Assembly: GCA_025361505.1 (NCBI GenBank)
Contig: JANYKZ010000016.1
Location: forward strand, 1 to 41,105
Direction of reading: 5' to 3'
DNA: 41,105 nucleotides
Origin: Coriobacteriia bacterium
GTDB lineage: Bacteria; Actinomycetota; Coriobacteriia; Anaerosomatales; PALSA-660
Of this stretch, positions 33,470 to 41,105 are shown piece by piece. Position numbers and translations under genes: made by a program. How positions within the stretch are numbered: the stretch's first letter is position 1; each line of letters begins with the position of its first letter. The notes under the pieces are model-generated. The model did not search any database, was not told where the DNA came from, and saw nothing but the letters and a program-made list of their open reading frames with translations.

Positions 33470-34501
33470 CTAGACCTCCACAACCGTGCCGACGGGTGCT
33501 CCGCCGGCCGCCATCGACTCTCCGACCGCCTCGAGCACGCGTACGACGCGCAGCCCGTCACGCCCGTCCGAGCGGGGCGTGGCGCCGGTCGCGCAACAAT
33601 CGAGGAAGTGCTGCACCTCGATGGAGAGGGGCTCCTTCATCGGGACGAACGGGGCGACGATCTCGCCGAAGCGGAGCGTGAGGTCCTCGCCGAACGACAT
33701 CGCGTCGGTGGGTGCGCCGACGCCCTTGTCGTAGATCCAGATCTTCTCGGTGGCCTCCATGTCGTCGAAGACGAGCATCTTCTTCGTCCCGACGATGGTG
33801 AACTTCCGCACCTTGTGCGGGTCGAGCCAACTCACGTGGATGTTGGCGATCTTGCCGCTCGGGAAGTGCAGGTTCGCGAAGACGGTGTCCTGCACGCCCT
33901 CGTTGACGTACGCGGCGCCCGTCGCGGACACGGAATCGGGCGCCTCGCCGAGCAGGTACAGCACGATGGACACGTCGTGAGGCGCCAGCGACCAGAACGC
34001 GTTCTCCTCGGTCCGGACCTTGCCCAGGTTGAGGCGCTGCGCGTAGAGGTAGAGCACGTCGCCCAACTCGCCGGACGCGATGTAGTCCCGGATCCAGTTG
34101 ACGGCCGAGTGGTACTCCATGAGGTGACCGACGAACAGCACGACGCCGGCCTCGTCGGCCATGCGCACGAGCGTCTCGGCTTCGCTCGACTTCAGCGTGA
34201 GCGGCTTCTCCACGTAGCAGTGGAGGCCCGCAGCGATGACCTGCTGCGCGATCGCGAAGTGCGAGGGCGCCGATGTCGCCACGACGACGGCGTCGAGATC
34301 GTGGTCAGCAAGCAGCGACGCGAGGTCGGTGGTCGTCTCGATGTAGGGGTAGAGCGCCTTCATCTTGCCGAGGTTCGCCTCGCTCAGGTCGCACGCGGCG
34401 ACGAGCTCGGCATCCCCGAGGCGGTCGAGGTTGCGGACGAGGTTGGGACCCCAGTACCCGAAGCCGACGACGCCCACCCTGATCGGTTTGGTCGCACTCA
34501 C
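33470..34501 (-). CDS. wbpB: Gfo/Idh/MocA oxidoreductase, WbpB-like
   Basis: The 343-aa enzyme has an N-terminal NAD-binding fold (RVGVVGFGYWGPNLVRNL, 8-25), VVVATSAPSHFAIAQQVI, and the catalytic EKPLTL with Lys99, followed by the C-terminal alpha/beta domain containing FWSLAPHDVSIVLYLLG with the expected His. In the WbpB role it oxidises the 3-OH of UDP-GlcNAcA with NAD recycled through 2-oxoglutarate, paired with WbpE. The start is a GTG at 34501 that overlaps the TGA of the upstream dehydrogenase (GTGA). Frame upstream is open but overlaps that dehydrogenase. Its place between wbpA- and wbpD-like genes supports the assignment. Confidence 0.84.
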   Translation of the reverse strand: MSATKPIRVGVVGFGYWGPNLVRNLDRLGDAELVAACDLSEANLGKMKALYPYIETTTDLASLLADHDLDAVVVATSAPSHFAIAQQVIAAGLHCYVEKPLTLKSSEAETLVRMADEAGVVLFVGHLMEYHSAVNWIRDYIASGELGDVLYLYAQRLNLGKVRTEENAFWSLAPHDVSIVLYLLGEAPDSVSATGAAYVNEGVQDTVFANLHFPSGKIANIHVSWLDPHKVRKFTIVGTKKMLVFDDMEATEKIWIYDKGVGAPTDAMSFGEDLTLRFGEIVAPFVPMKEPLSIEVQHFLDCCATGATPRSDGRDGLRVVRVLEAVGESMAAGGAPVGTVVEV

Positions 34502-35793
34502 AGCCGCACCACCTTGTTCCCGTCGAAGGACTTCAGAGCGTTCCGTGTATCCAGGATGAGCGGGGCGTGCCTGACCACGGCGTGGTAGTCGACGTTGCTG
34601 TGATCGGTGACGATGATCACGGCGTCCGCCGAGGACAGGACCTCCGCGGTGAGCGGCACCGAGGGGACCTCGACGCCGTCGACGACGAAGTGGTCCACCC
34701 ACGGGTCGTGGTACACGAGATCCGCGGACTTCTCCCGCATCAGGGATGCGATCTTGATCGCCGGGGACTCGCGCATGTCGTCGATGTCGCGCTTGTACGC
34801 GACGCCGAGCATGAGCACCTTGCTGCCGGCGAGGGACTTGCGAACCTCGTTGAGCGACTCCATGAGTCGCGTCACTACGTAGTAGGGCATGTTCTCGTTC
34901 ACCTTGCCGGCGAGCTCGATGAACTCGGTGTGGAAGTCGAACTGGCGCGCCTTCCACGACAGGTAGAAGGGGTCGATCGGGATGCAGTGGCCGCCGAGAC
35001 CGGGACCGGGATAGAACGGCATGAAGCCGAACGGCTTGGTCTTGGCGGCGTCGACGACCTCCCAGATGTTGATGCCCATGCGCTCCGACACCTGCAGGAG
35101 CTCGTTCATCAGAGCGATGTTCACGCAGCGGAAGATGTTCTCGAGCAGCTTCGTCATCTCCGCGGCCCGCGTGGACGAGACGGGGACGACGGTGTCGATG
35201 AACCGCGTGTAGAACGCCACGGCGCGCTCCGTGCACGCGGGCGTGACGCCACCGACGACCTTCGGGGTGTTGCGCGTCTGGAAGACCGGGTTGCCGGGAT
35301 CGACGCGCTCGGGACTGAACGCCAGGAAGATGTCGGTCCCGACCTTCAGCCCGCTCGCCTCGAGGATCGGCTGGACGATCTCCTCGGTGGTGCCGGGATA
35401 CGTGGTCGACTCGAGCGTGATCAGCATCTCAGGGTGCAGGTACGGCGTGACCGAGCGGGCCGCCGATTCCATGTAGGAGGTGTCCGGCTCCTTCATCACG
35501 TTCAGCGGCGTCGGCACGCAGATCGCGATCGCGTCGACCTCGCGAGCGAGCGAGAAGTCGGTCGTCGCGCGGATGAGTCCGCTCTCGACCAGCGGCCTCA
35601 ATTCGTCGGAGGGGACGTCGGGGATGTAGGAGTCGCCGGCGTTGACCTGTGCGACCTTGGCTTCGGTGACGTCGAAGCCGATGACGCGGTGCCCGGCCTT
35701 CGCCATCTCGACGGCCAAGGGCAGACCGACGTACCCGAGGCCAACGACCCCGAACACGGCCGAGCCGTCTTCGATGCGCTCCAGAAGTCCCAT
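34498..35793 (-). CDS. wbpA: UDP-N-acetylglucosamine 6-dehydrogenase, WbpA-like
   Basis: The 431-aa enzyme oxidises C6 of UDP-GlcNAc to give UDP-GlcNAcA. It has VVGLGYVGLPLAVEMA (16-31), CVPTPLN, LESTTYPGTTEEIV, SPERVDPGNP, EMTKLLENIFRCVNIALMNE and the active site GPGLGGHCIPIDPFYL with Cys270. GVAYKRDIDDMRESPAI lies in the C-terminal domain. The GGHCIPIDP form is that of the UDP-GlcNAc/UDP-ManNAc dehydrogenase group, unlike the GGSCFPKD of the plus-strand enzyme at 23829. It is the first gene of a seven-gene minus-strand unit of sugar biosynthesis and transferases, 99 bp after fabZ. The upstream gap contains a hairpin at 35845-35878. Confidence 0.92.
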   Translation of the reverse strand: MGLLERIEDGSAVFGVVGLGYVGLPLAVEMAKAGHRVIGFDVTEAKVAQVNAGDSYIPDVPSDELRPLVESGLIRATTDFSLAREVDAIAICVPTPLNVMKEPDTSYMESAARSVTPYLHPEMLITLESTTYPGTTEEIVQPILEASGLKVGTDIFLAFSPERVDPGNPVFQTRNTPKVVGGVTPACTERAVAFYTRFIDTVVPVSSTRAAEMTKLLENIFRCVNIALMNELLQVSERMGINIWEVVDAAKTKPFGFMPFYPGPGLGGHCIPIDPFYLSWKARQFDFHTEFIELAGKVNENMPYYVVTRLMESLNEVRKSLAGSKVLMLGVAYKRDIDDMRESPAIKIASLMREKSADLVYHDPWVDHFVVDGVEVPSVPLTAEVLSSADAVIIVTDHSNVDYHAVVRHAPLILDTRNALKSFDGNKVVRL

Positions 35794-35844
35794 ATCACGC
35801 CTCTCCGGTTCCTCGCGACCACGTCGTGGCCCATTTCATACGAC

Positions 35845-35878
35845 GGCCGGCGAGCCCGCGATGTCGCGGTCGTCGGCC
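35845..35878 (-). terminator. Hairpin between fabZ and wbpA-like gene
   Basis: CCGCGA/TCGCGG forms the core, with outer GGCCG/CGGCC arms and mismatches, about 15 nt after the fabZ stop. It could terminate the atp-murA-fabZ side or just be mRNA structure. No U-tract. Confidence 0.4.
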
Positions 35879-35892
35879 CTTTCAGCGTGCCG

Positions 35893-36315
35893 TCAGTGTA
35901 TCGCAAACATGAGTTCCCCCGAGCAGGCGAGCTCCTCCCCCACCCATGCTTTGGCGGTCCCGAAGCCGATCGGGCCGCGAACCTTGGTGATCGCGCATTC
36001 GAGGCGCAGCGTGTCCCCCGGCCGGACCTGGCGCTTGAAGCGCACCTTGTCGATGCCCGCGAACAGCGCGATACGCCCCGCGTTCGTCGGCAGAGAGAGC
36101 AGGGCCACGGCCCCGACCTGTGCGCACGCCTCGACGATGAGAACGCCCGGCATCACCGCGTAGTCCGGGAAGTGGCCGGGCACCCAGAACATCGTGTCAG
36201 TCACGTCGAGGTAGCCCACCGCCGACACGCCCGGCTCGCACGATTCGATGCGATCGACGAGCAGGAAGGGATCGCGGTGCGGGATGATCGACTTGATCTG
36301 TTCGCGGTCGAGCAT
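35893..36315 (-). CDS. fabZ: 3-hydroxyacyl-[acyl-carrier-protein] dehydratase FabZ
   Basis: The 140-aa hotdog-fold enzyme dehydrates 3-hydroxyacyl-ACP in fatty acid synthesis. It has [14 protein letters not shown] at the start, then [21 protein letters not shown] with catalytic His48 and Glu62, and [15 protein letters not shown]. Length is normal. I use the ATG at 36315, with GGAG 9 nt upstream; the in-frame GTG three codons earlier overlaps that site. It follows murA by 31 bp, so the two are probably cotranscribed. Both supply envelope precursors. Confidence 0.95.
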   Translation of the reverse strand: MLDREQIKSIIPHRDPFLLVDRIESCEPGVSAVGYLDVTDTMFWVPGHFPDYAVMPGVLIVEACAQVGAVALLSLPTNAGRIALFAGIDKVRFKRQVRPGDTLRLECAITKVRGPIGFGTAKAWVGEELACSGELMFAIH

Positions 36316-36346
36316 GGGTTGCACTCCTTCGCGCGGGCGGCGGGCG

Positions 36347-37615
36347 TCAGGCGGTCTCGAGTTCGGCCGTGTCCATGCGGCGCACGTCGGCGCCGAGCGA
36401 GCGCAGCTTGTCGACGAAGCCCTCGTAGCCCCGGTCGATGTGATGGATCTCCGTGACGACCGTGCGGCCGTCGGCGACGAGGCCGGCCAGCACCAAGGCG
36501 GCGCCGCCGCGCAGGTCGGGGCTCGCGACGGGAGCGCCGGAGAGCTGCGAGACGCCGCGGACGAGCGCGTAGTGCCCGTCGATGCGGACGTCCGCGCCCA
36601 TGCGGACGATCTCGTCGGCGAAGATGAAGCGGTTCTCGAAGACGTTCTCGGTGATGACGCTCCCCCCGTCTGCGAGCGCCATCAGGGTCATGAACAGCGA
36701 CTGGAGGTCGGTCGGGAAGCCCGGGAACGGGAGCGTCTGGATGTCGACGGGGCGCAGCGGGCCGGTGCGGCTGATCGTCACGCCGTCGGCTGTGCGTGCG
36801 AGGGCGCAGCCCGCCTGCTCGAGCTTCTGCAGCACGATGTCCAAGTGGGCCGGGTCGAAGCCGGTCACTGTGACGGGGCCGGAGTCGAGGGCTCCGGCCA
36901 TCAGGTAGGTGCCCGCTTCGATGCGGTCGCCGACCACGGCGTGGTCGACGGCCGAAAGGGCCGCGACGCCGGTCACACGGATGACGGACGACCCCGCGCC
37001 CTCGATCCTGGCACCCATCTCGCAGAGCATGTTCGCGAGGTCCACGATCTCGGGCTCGCGGGCGGCGTTGTCGATCTCCGTCACTCCGTCGGCGAGTACC
37101 GACGCCATGAGCAGGTTCTCGGTCGCGCCCACGCTCGGGAAGTCCAGGACCACGCTGGCGCCGTGCGCCCGTCCCGTGGCGTCGATGTAGCCGTGCTCGG
37201 TGCTGACCGTGACGCCCAGCTGCTCGAGCCCGCGGATGTGCATGTCGACCTTGCGGGACCCGATGTTGCAGCCGCCCGGCATCGCGACGTGCGCACGGCC
37301 CAGCCGGCCCACGAGCGCGCCGAGGACGCAGGTGGACGCGCGCATCCTGACGACGAGGTCGTACGGGGCCTCGTGCGAGACGAGCTCGGTGGCGTCGATC
37401 GTCAGCGCATGGCCCTCGCGGGCGACGTGCGCCCCCAGGTGTTCCAAGACCTCCGCCATGAGTGCGACGTCGCTGATGTCAGGAACGTTGCGCAGCGTCG
37501 TGACCCCCGGAGCCAGCAACGCGGCAGCCATGAGCTTGAGTGCGGAGTTCTTGGCGCCGCCGACGCGGACCTCACCGGTGATGGGGCTTCCGCCCTCTAC
37601 AACGATCGCTTCCAC
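36347..37615 (-). CDS. murA: UDP-N-acetylglucosamine 1-carboxyvinyltransferase MurA
   Basis: The 422-aa enzyme adds enolpyruvate to UDP-GlcNAc, the first committed step of peptidoglycan synthesis, in the cytoplasm. It shows [16 protein letters not shown] with Lys22, VRMRAST (about 89-95), [23 protein letters not shown] with the fosfomycin-target Cys116 (Cys, not Asp), [18 protein letters not shown], and [14 protein letters not shown] near the C-terminal third. The start is GTG at 37615; the Shine-Dalgarno site (GAAGG) is a little distant. A strong hairpin (37666-37696) lies upstream, between it and atpC. Placement of murA right after the F1 genes is common in actinobacteria and Firmicutes. 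Confidence 0.97.
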   Translation of the reverse strand: MEAIVVEGGSPITGEVRVGGAKNSALKLMAAALLAPGVTTLRNVPDISDVALMAEVLEHLGAHVAREGHALTIDATELVSHEAPYDLVVRMRASTCVLGALVGRLGRAHVAMPGGCNIGSRKVDMHIRGLEQLGVTVSTEHGYIDATGRAHGASVVLDFPSVGATENLLMASVLADGVTEIDNAAREPEIVDLANMLCEMGARIEGAGSSVIRVTGVAALSAVDHAVVGDRIEAGTYLMAGALDSGPVTVTGFDPAHLDIVLQKLEQAGCALARTADGVTISRTGPLRPVDIQTLPFPGFPTDLQSLFMTLMALADGGSVITENVFENRFIFADEIVRMGADVRIDGHYALVRGVSQLSGAPVASPDLRGGAALVLAGLVADGRTVVTEIHHIDRGYEGFVDKLRSLGADVRRMDTAELETA

Positions 37616-37665
37616 GTGGCTGAGGCGCCTTCCTGTCGTCGGATCCCCGAGCGTCCATCATACGC

Positions 37666-37696
37666 GCGGGGCGGCGGAAGGTGCCCGCCGCCCCGC
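37666..37696 (-). terminator. Terminator after the ATP synthase operon
   Basis: A perfect 12-bp GC-only stem (37666-37677 with 37685-37696) around a 7-nt loop, 31 nt after the atpC stop. No U-run follows, as with the other GC-rich hairpins here. Confidence 0.7.
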
Positions 37697-37727
37697 ATCC
37701 GTTCACGTCCCGTTGGACGATGGTGTG

Positions 37728-38141
37728 CTAGTGCGCGCTCGCGACCGCGATCTGGACCTCGGCCCACTTCAGTCCGCGCTCAAGGTCGTCGTACCCCTCG
37801 TCACGCGAGCCCGGTGCGAACTCCGAGAGGCGCATCTCGGCCAGCACCTTCGCCTGCCGCGCGCGCTCCACGTCGATCTGGGACGCGATGACCGCGTCGT
37901 CGGCGAGGATGATGACCTTGTCCTCGTGGACCTGGACGTAGCCGCCCGACACGGCGAACCACTCCGTGGTCTCGCCGATCTTGACCCGCACCTCGCCCGG
38001 CCTGATCGCGCCCACGAGCGGCGCGTGCAGCGGCAGGATGCCGATCTCGCCGTCGAGCGTCGGGACGACGACCATCTCCACCTCGTTGGTGTAGACGATG
38101 TGCTCCGGCGTCACGATCTCGACCAGTAGGGTGCGGGCCAT
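37728..38141 (-). CDS. atpC: ATP synthase F1 epsilon subunit
   Basis: The 137-aa subunit of the central stalk has the N-terminal beta-sandwich (LLVEIVTPEHIVY, VVPTLDGEIGILPLHAPLVGAI, WFAVSGGYVQV) and the C-terminal helical part (ERARQAKVLAEMRL), which in the family can inhibit ATP hydrolysis. It starts 4 bp after atpD and ends the operon, followed by a hairpin. Length is normal. Confidence 0.96.
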   Translation of the reverse strand: MARTLLVEIVTPEHIVYTNEVEMVVVPTLDGEIGILPLHAPLVGAIRPGEVRVKIGETTEWFAVSGGYVQVHEDKVIILADDAVIASQIDVERARQAKVLAEMRLSEFAPGSRDEGYDDLERGLKWAEVQIAVASAH

Positions 38142-38145
38142 CCGC

Positions 38146-39579
<1,434 letters not shown>

Positions 39580-40464
39580 CTAGTGCTTCTCCAGTGCGGC
39601 AGCGCCGCCGACGATCTCGGCGATCTCGTTGGTGATCGCACCCTGGCGCGCGCGGTTGTAGCTGCGGGTGAGCGTCGTGATCATCTCGCTCGCGTTGTCG
39701 GTCGCCGACTTCATCGCCTTGCGACGCGCCCCCTGCTCGGACGCCGCCGACTCGAGGAGCGAGCGGTAGATCAGCGTCTCGATGTAGGTCGGCAGCAGGC
39801 GCTCGAGCACGGCGTCGGCCGAGGGCTCGAACATGTACTCCGGGTTGACCTTGAGGTGGTCCGCGGACTCCTCGACCACCTCGTGCCGAAGGGGCAGGAG
39901 GTCGTGGATCTCGGGGATCTGCTCGGCCACGTTCTTGAAGCGGTTGAACACGACCTTGACCGCGTCGAACTCGCCCGAGGTGAAGCCGGCGATGACGCGC
40001 GACGCGATCGAACGCGCGTCGGTGATCGCCGGCTTGTCGGTCATGTCGCGGTACGACGCGATCGGCTCGACGCCGCGATAGCGGAAGTAGCCGATCGCCT
40101 TCTTACCGACGGCGATGACATCGACCTCGGCGCCCGCGGCACGTTCGTCGCGGATGATGCCTTCCGTGAGCCGCAGGATGTTGCTGTTGAAGGCGCCGCA
40201 CAGCCCGCGGTCGGATGCGATCGCTACAACGACGATCCGCTCGCGCTTGTCGTGCTCCTCGAGCAGCGGGTGCGACGCGCCCTGGACGAAGCGCGCGACG
40301 TTGCGCAGGACCTCCATCATCGACAGCGCATAGGGGCGCGCCGACTCGATGCGGTCCTGGGCCTTGCGGATCTTCGCCGTGGCGACCATCTCCATGGTGC
40401 GCGTGATCTGCCTCGTCGAAGCCGTCGAGGTGATCCGGTTCTTGATGTCGCGAAGGTTGGGCAT
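39580..40464 (-). CDS. atpG: ATP synthase F1 gamma subunit
   Basis: The 294-aa rotor subunit shows the N-terminal coiled-coil half (RDIKNRITSTASTRQITRTMEMVATAKIRKAQ) and the C-terminal half (RKAMKSATDNASEMITTLTRSYNRARQGAITNEIAEIVGGAAAL) with the central IASDRGLCGAFNSNI motif. It lies between atpA and atpD as in standard F-type operons, 12 bp after the atpA stop. Length is normal. Confidence 0.97.
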   Translation of the reverse strand: MPNLRDIKNRITSTASTRQITRTMEMVATAKIRKAQDRIESARPYALSMMEVLRNVARFVQGASHPLLEEHDKRERIVVVAIASDRGLCGAFNSNILRLTEGIIRDERAAGAEVDVIAVGKKAIGYFRYRGVEPIASYRDMTDKPAITDARSIASRVIAGFTSGEFDAVKVVFNRFKNVAEQIPEIHDLLPLRHEVVEESADHLKVNPEYMFEPSADAVLERLLPTYIETLIYRSLLESAASEQGARRKAMKSATDNASEMITTLTRSYNRARQGAITNEIAEIVGGAAALEKH

Positions 40465-40476
40465 CTGGTTTGTCGC

Positions 40477-41105
40477 TTATCCCTCGACCGGACGGCCGGC
40501 GGAGAACTCGTCGAGCGCGGCACGCAGCTTGGCCTCGGTGTCCGGTGAGATGACCTTCTCGGCGGCGATGGTCGCACCGATCTCCGGATAGGCGCTCTCG
40601 ACGAAGTCGAGGAACCCGTCGCGGAACGCCAGCACGCCGGCGACCGGGACTTGATCGAGGTAGCCCTTCGTTCCCGCGAAGATCGCCAGCACCTGGCGCT
40701 CGACCGGCATCGGCACGTAGCGGCCCTGCTTGAGCAGCTCGACGAGGCGGGCGCCGCGGCTGAGTGTGTTCTGCGTGGCCTTGTCCAGGTCGGAGCCGAA
40801 CTGGGCGAACGCGGCCATCTCGCGATAGGACGCGAGATCGAGGCGCAGAGAGCCGGCGACCTGCTTCATCGCCTTGATCTGCGCGTTGCCGCCGACGCGT
40901 GACACCGAGATGCCGACGTTGATGGCGGGGCGCACGCCCTGGTAGAACAGGTCGGCCTGCAGGAAGATCTGGCCGTCCGTGATGGAGATGACGTTGGTCG
41001 GGATGTAGGCGGACACGTCGCCGGCCTGCGTCTCGATGACGGGCAGGGCGGTGAGCGAACCCGCGCCCAGCTCGTCGTTCATCTTGACCGCGCGCTCCAG
41101 CAGAC
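40477..41105 (-). CDS. atpA: ATP synthase F1 alpha subunit (3' part only)
   Basis: The gene is cut by the right edge; about 208 C-terminal codons remain, with the frame open to the last base (reading [16 protein letters not shown] at the edge). It contains [32 protein letters not shown] and [17 protein letters not shown], the SxxR region with the arginine finger, and the C-terminal helical domain. It is the noncatalytic nucleotide-binding F1 subunit. An internal Met at 41082 is not the start. Confidence 0.98.
   Translation of the reverse strand, partial: LLERAVKMNDELGAGSLTALPVIETQAGDVSAYIPTNVISITDGQIFLQADLFYQGVRPAINVGISVSRVGGNAQIKAMKQVAGSLRLDLASYREMAAFAQFGSDLDKATQNTLSRGARLVELLKQGRYVPMPVERQVLAIFAGTKGYLDQVPVAGVLAFRDGFLDFVESAYPEIGATIAAEKVISPDTEAKLRAALDEFSAGRPVEG

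Overview
The window is high-GC (by eye roughly two thirds G+C), densely coding bacterial DNA with strong Shine-Dalgarno sites and frequent GTG starts (plus one TTG). The gene content fits an actinobacterial lineage: a long-form HPF, ComF, FabZ next to MurA, the F1 ATP synthase block, a LytR-CpsA-Psr (LCP) protein and an actinobacterial-style SpoIID/LytB protein. My best guess is a Coriobacteriia-like organism; this is inference from gene order and style, since no rRNA is present. I see no tRNA, rRNA, insertion sequence, prophage, CRISPR array or origin.

Layout. (1) 1-6.9 kb, minus strand: the first codons of a gene leaving the left edge, a conserved protein of unknown function with a clear promoter, ribosome hibernation factor Hpf, an unknown four-helix membrane protein, and a polar amino acid ABC uptake system with two lipoprotein receptors, a permease with an unusual extracytoplasmic domain, and an ATPase. 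(2) 6.6-6.9 kb: a 328-bp gene-free stretch holding a candidate structured RNA of about 253 nt, closed by a perfect 12-bp stem and preceded by an extended -10 promoter placed to start transcription at that stem. (3) 6.9-9.9 kb, minus: comF, an AEC-family permease and mtnA. (4) 10.0-11.6 kb, plus: two tandem paralogous membrane proteins, each followed by its own terminator. (5) 11.7-20.1 kb, minus: one long apparent operon of ABC lipid-oligosaccharide exporter, O-antigen ligase/polymerase, Wzz-like protein and two glycosyltransferases, running by a 4-bp ATGA overlap into purine nucleoside phosphorylase and then adenosylhomocysteinase. (6) 20.3-22.4 kb, minus: a secreted SpoIID/LytB protein with two repeated C-terminal modules. 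(7) 22.6-26.4 kb, plus: glycosyltransferase, UDP-glucose-type dehydrogenase, glycosyltransferase. (8) 26.4-27.8 kb, minus: LCP glycan ligase. (9) 28.1-35.8 kb, minus: three glycosyltransferases and a complete wbpA-wbpB-wbpD-wbpE-like set for UDP-GlcNAc3NAcA. (10) 35.9-41.1 kb, minus: fabZ, murA, atpC, atpD, atpG and the 3' part of atpA.

Taken together, about 8.5-35.8 kb is dominated by a surface-glycan locus. Nucleotide-sugar genes make a uronic acid and a diacetamido-uronic acid, glycosyltransferases assemble the repeat, a PglK/MsbA-like exporter flips it, the O-antigen ligase/polymerase and Wzz-like pair polymerise it, and an LCP protein probably ties it to the wall. This locus is embedded among housekeeping genes (ATP synthase, MurA, FabZ, methyl-cycle and purine salvage, ribosome hibernation). 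The most unusual items are the candidate RNA at 6619-6871, the permease fusion, the tandem membrane-protein pair and the coupling of glycan genes to PNP/AhcY.
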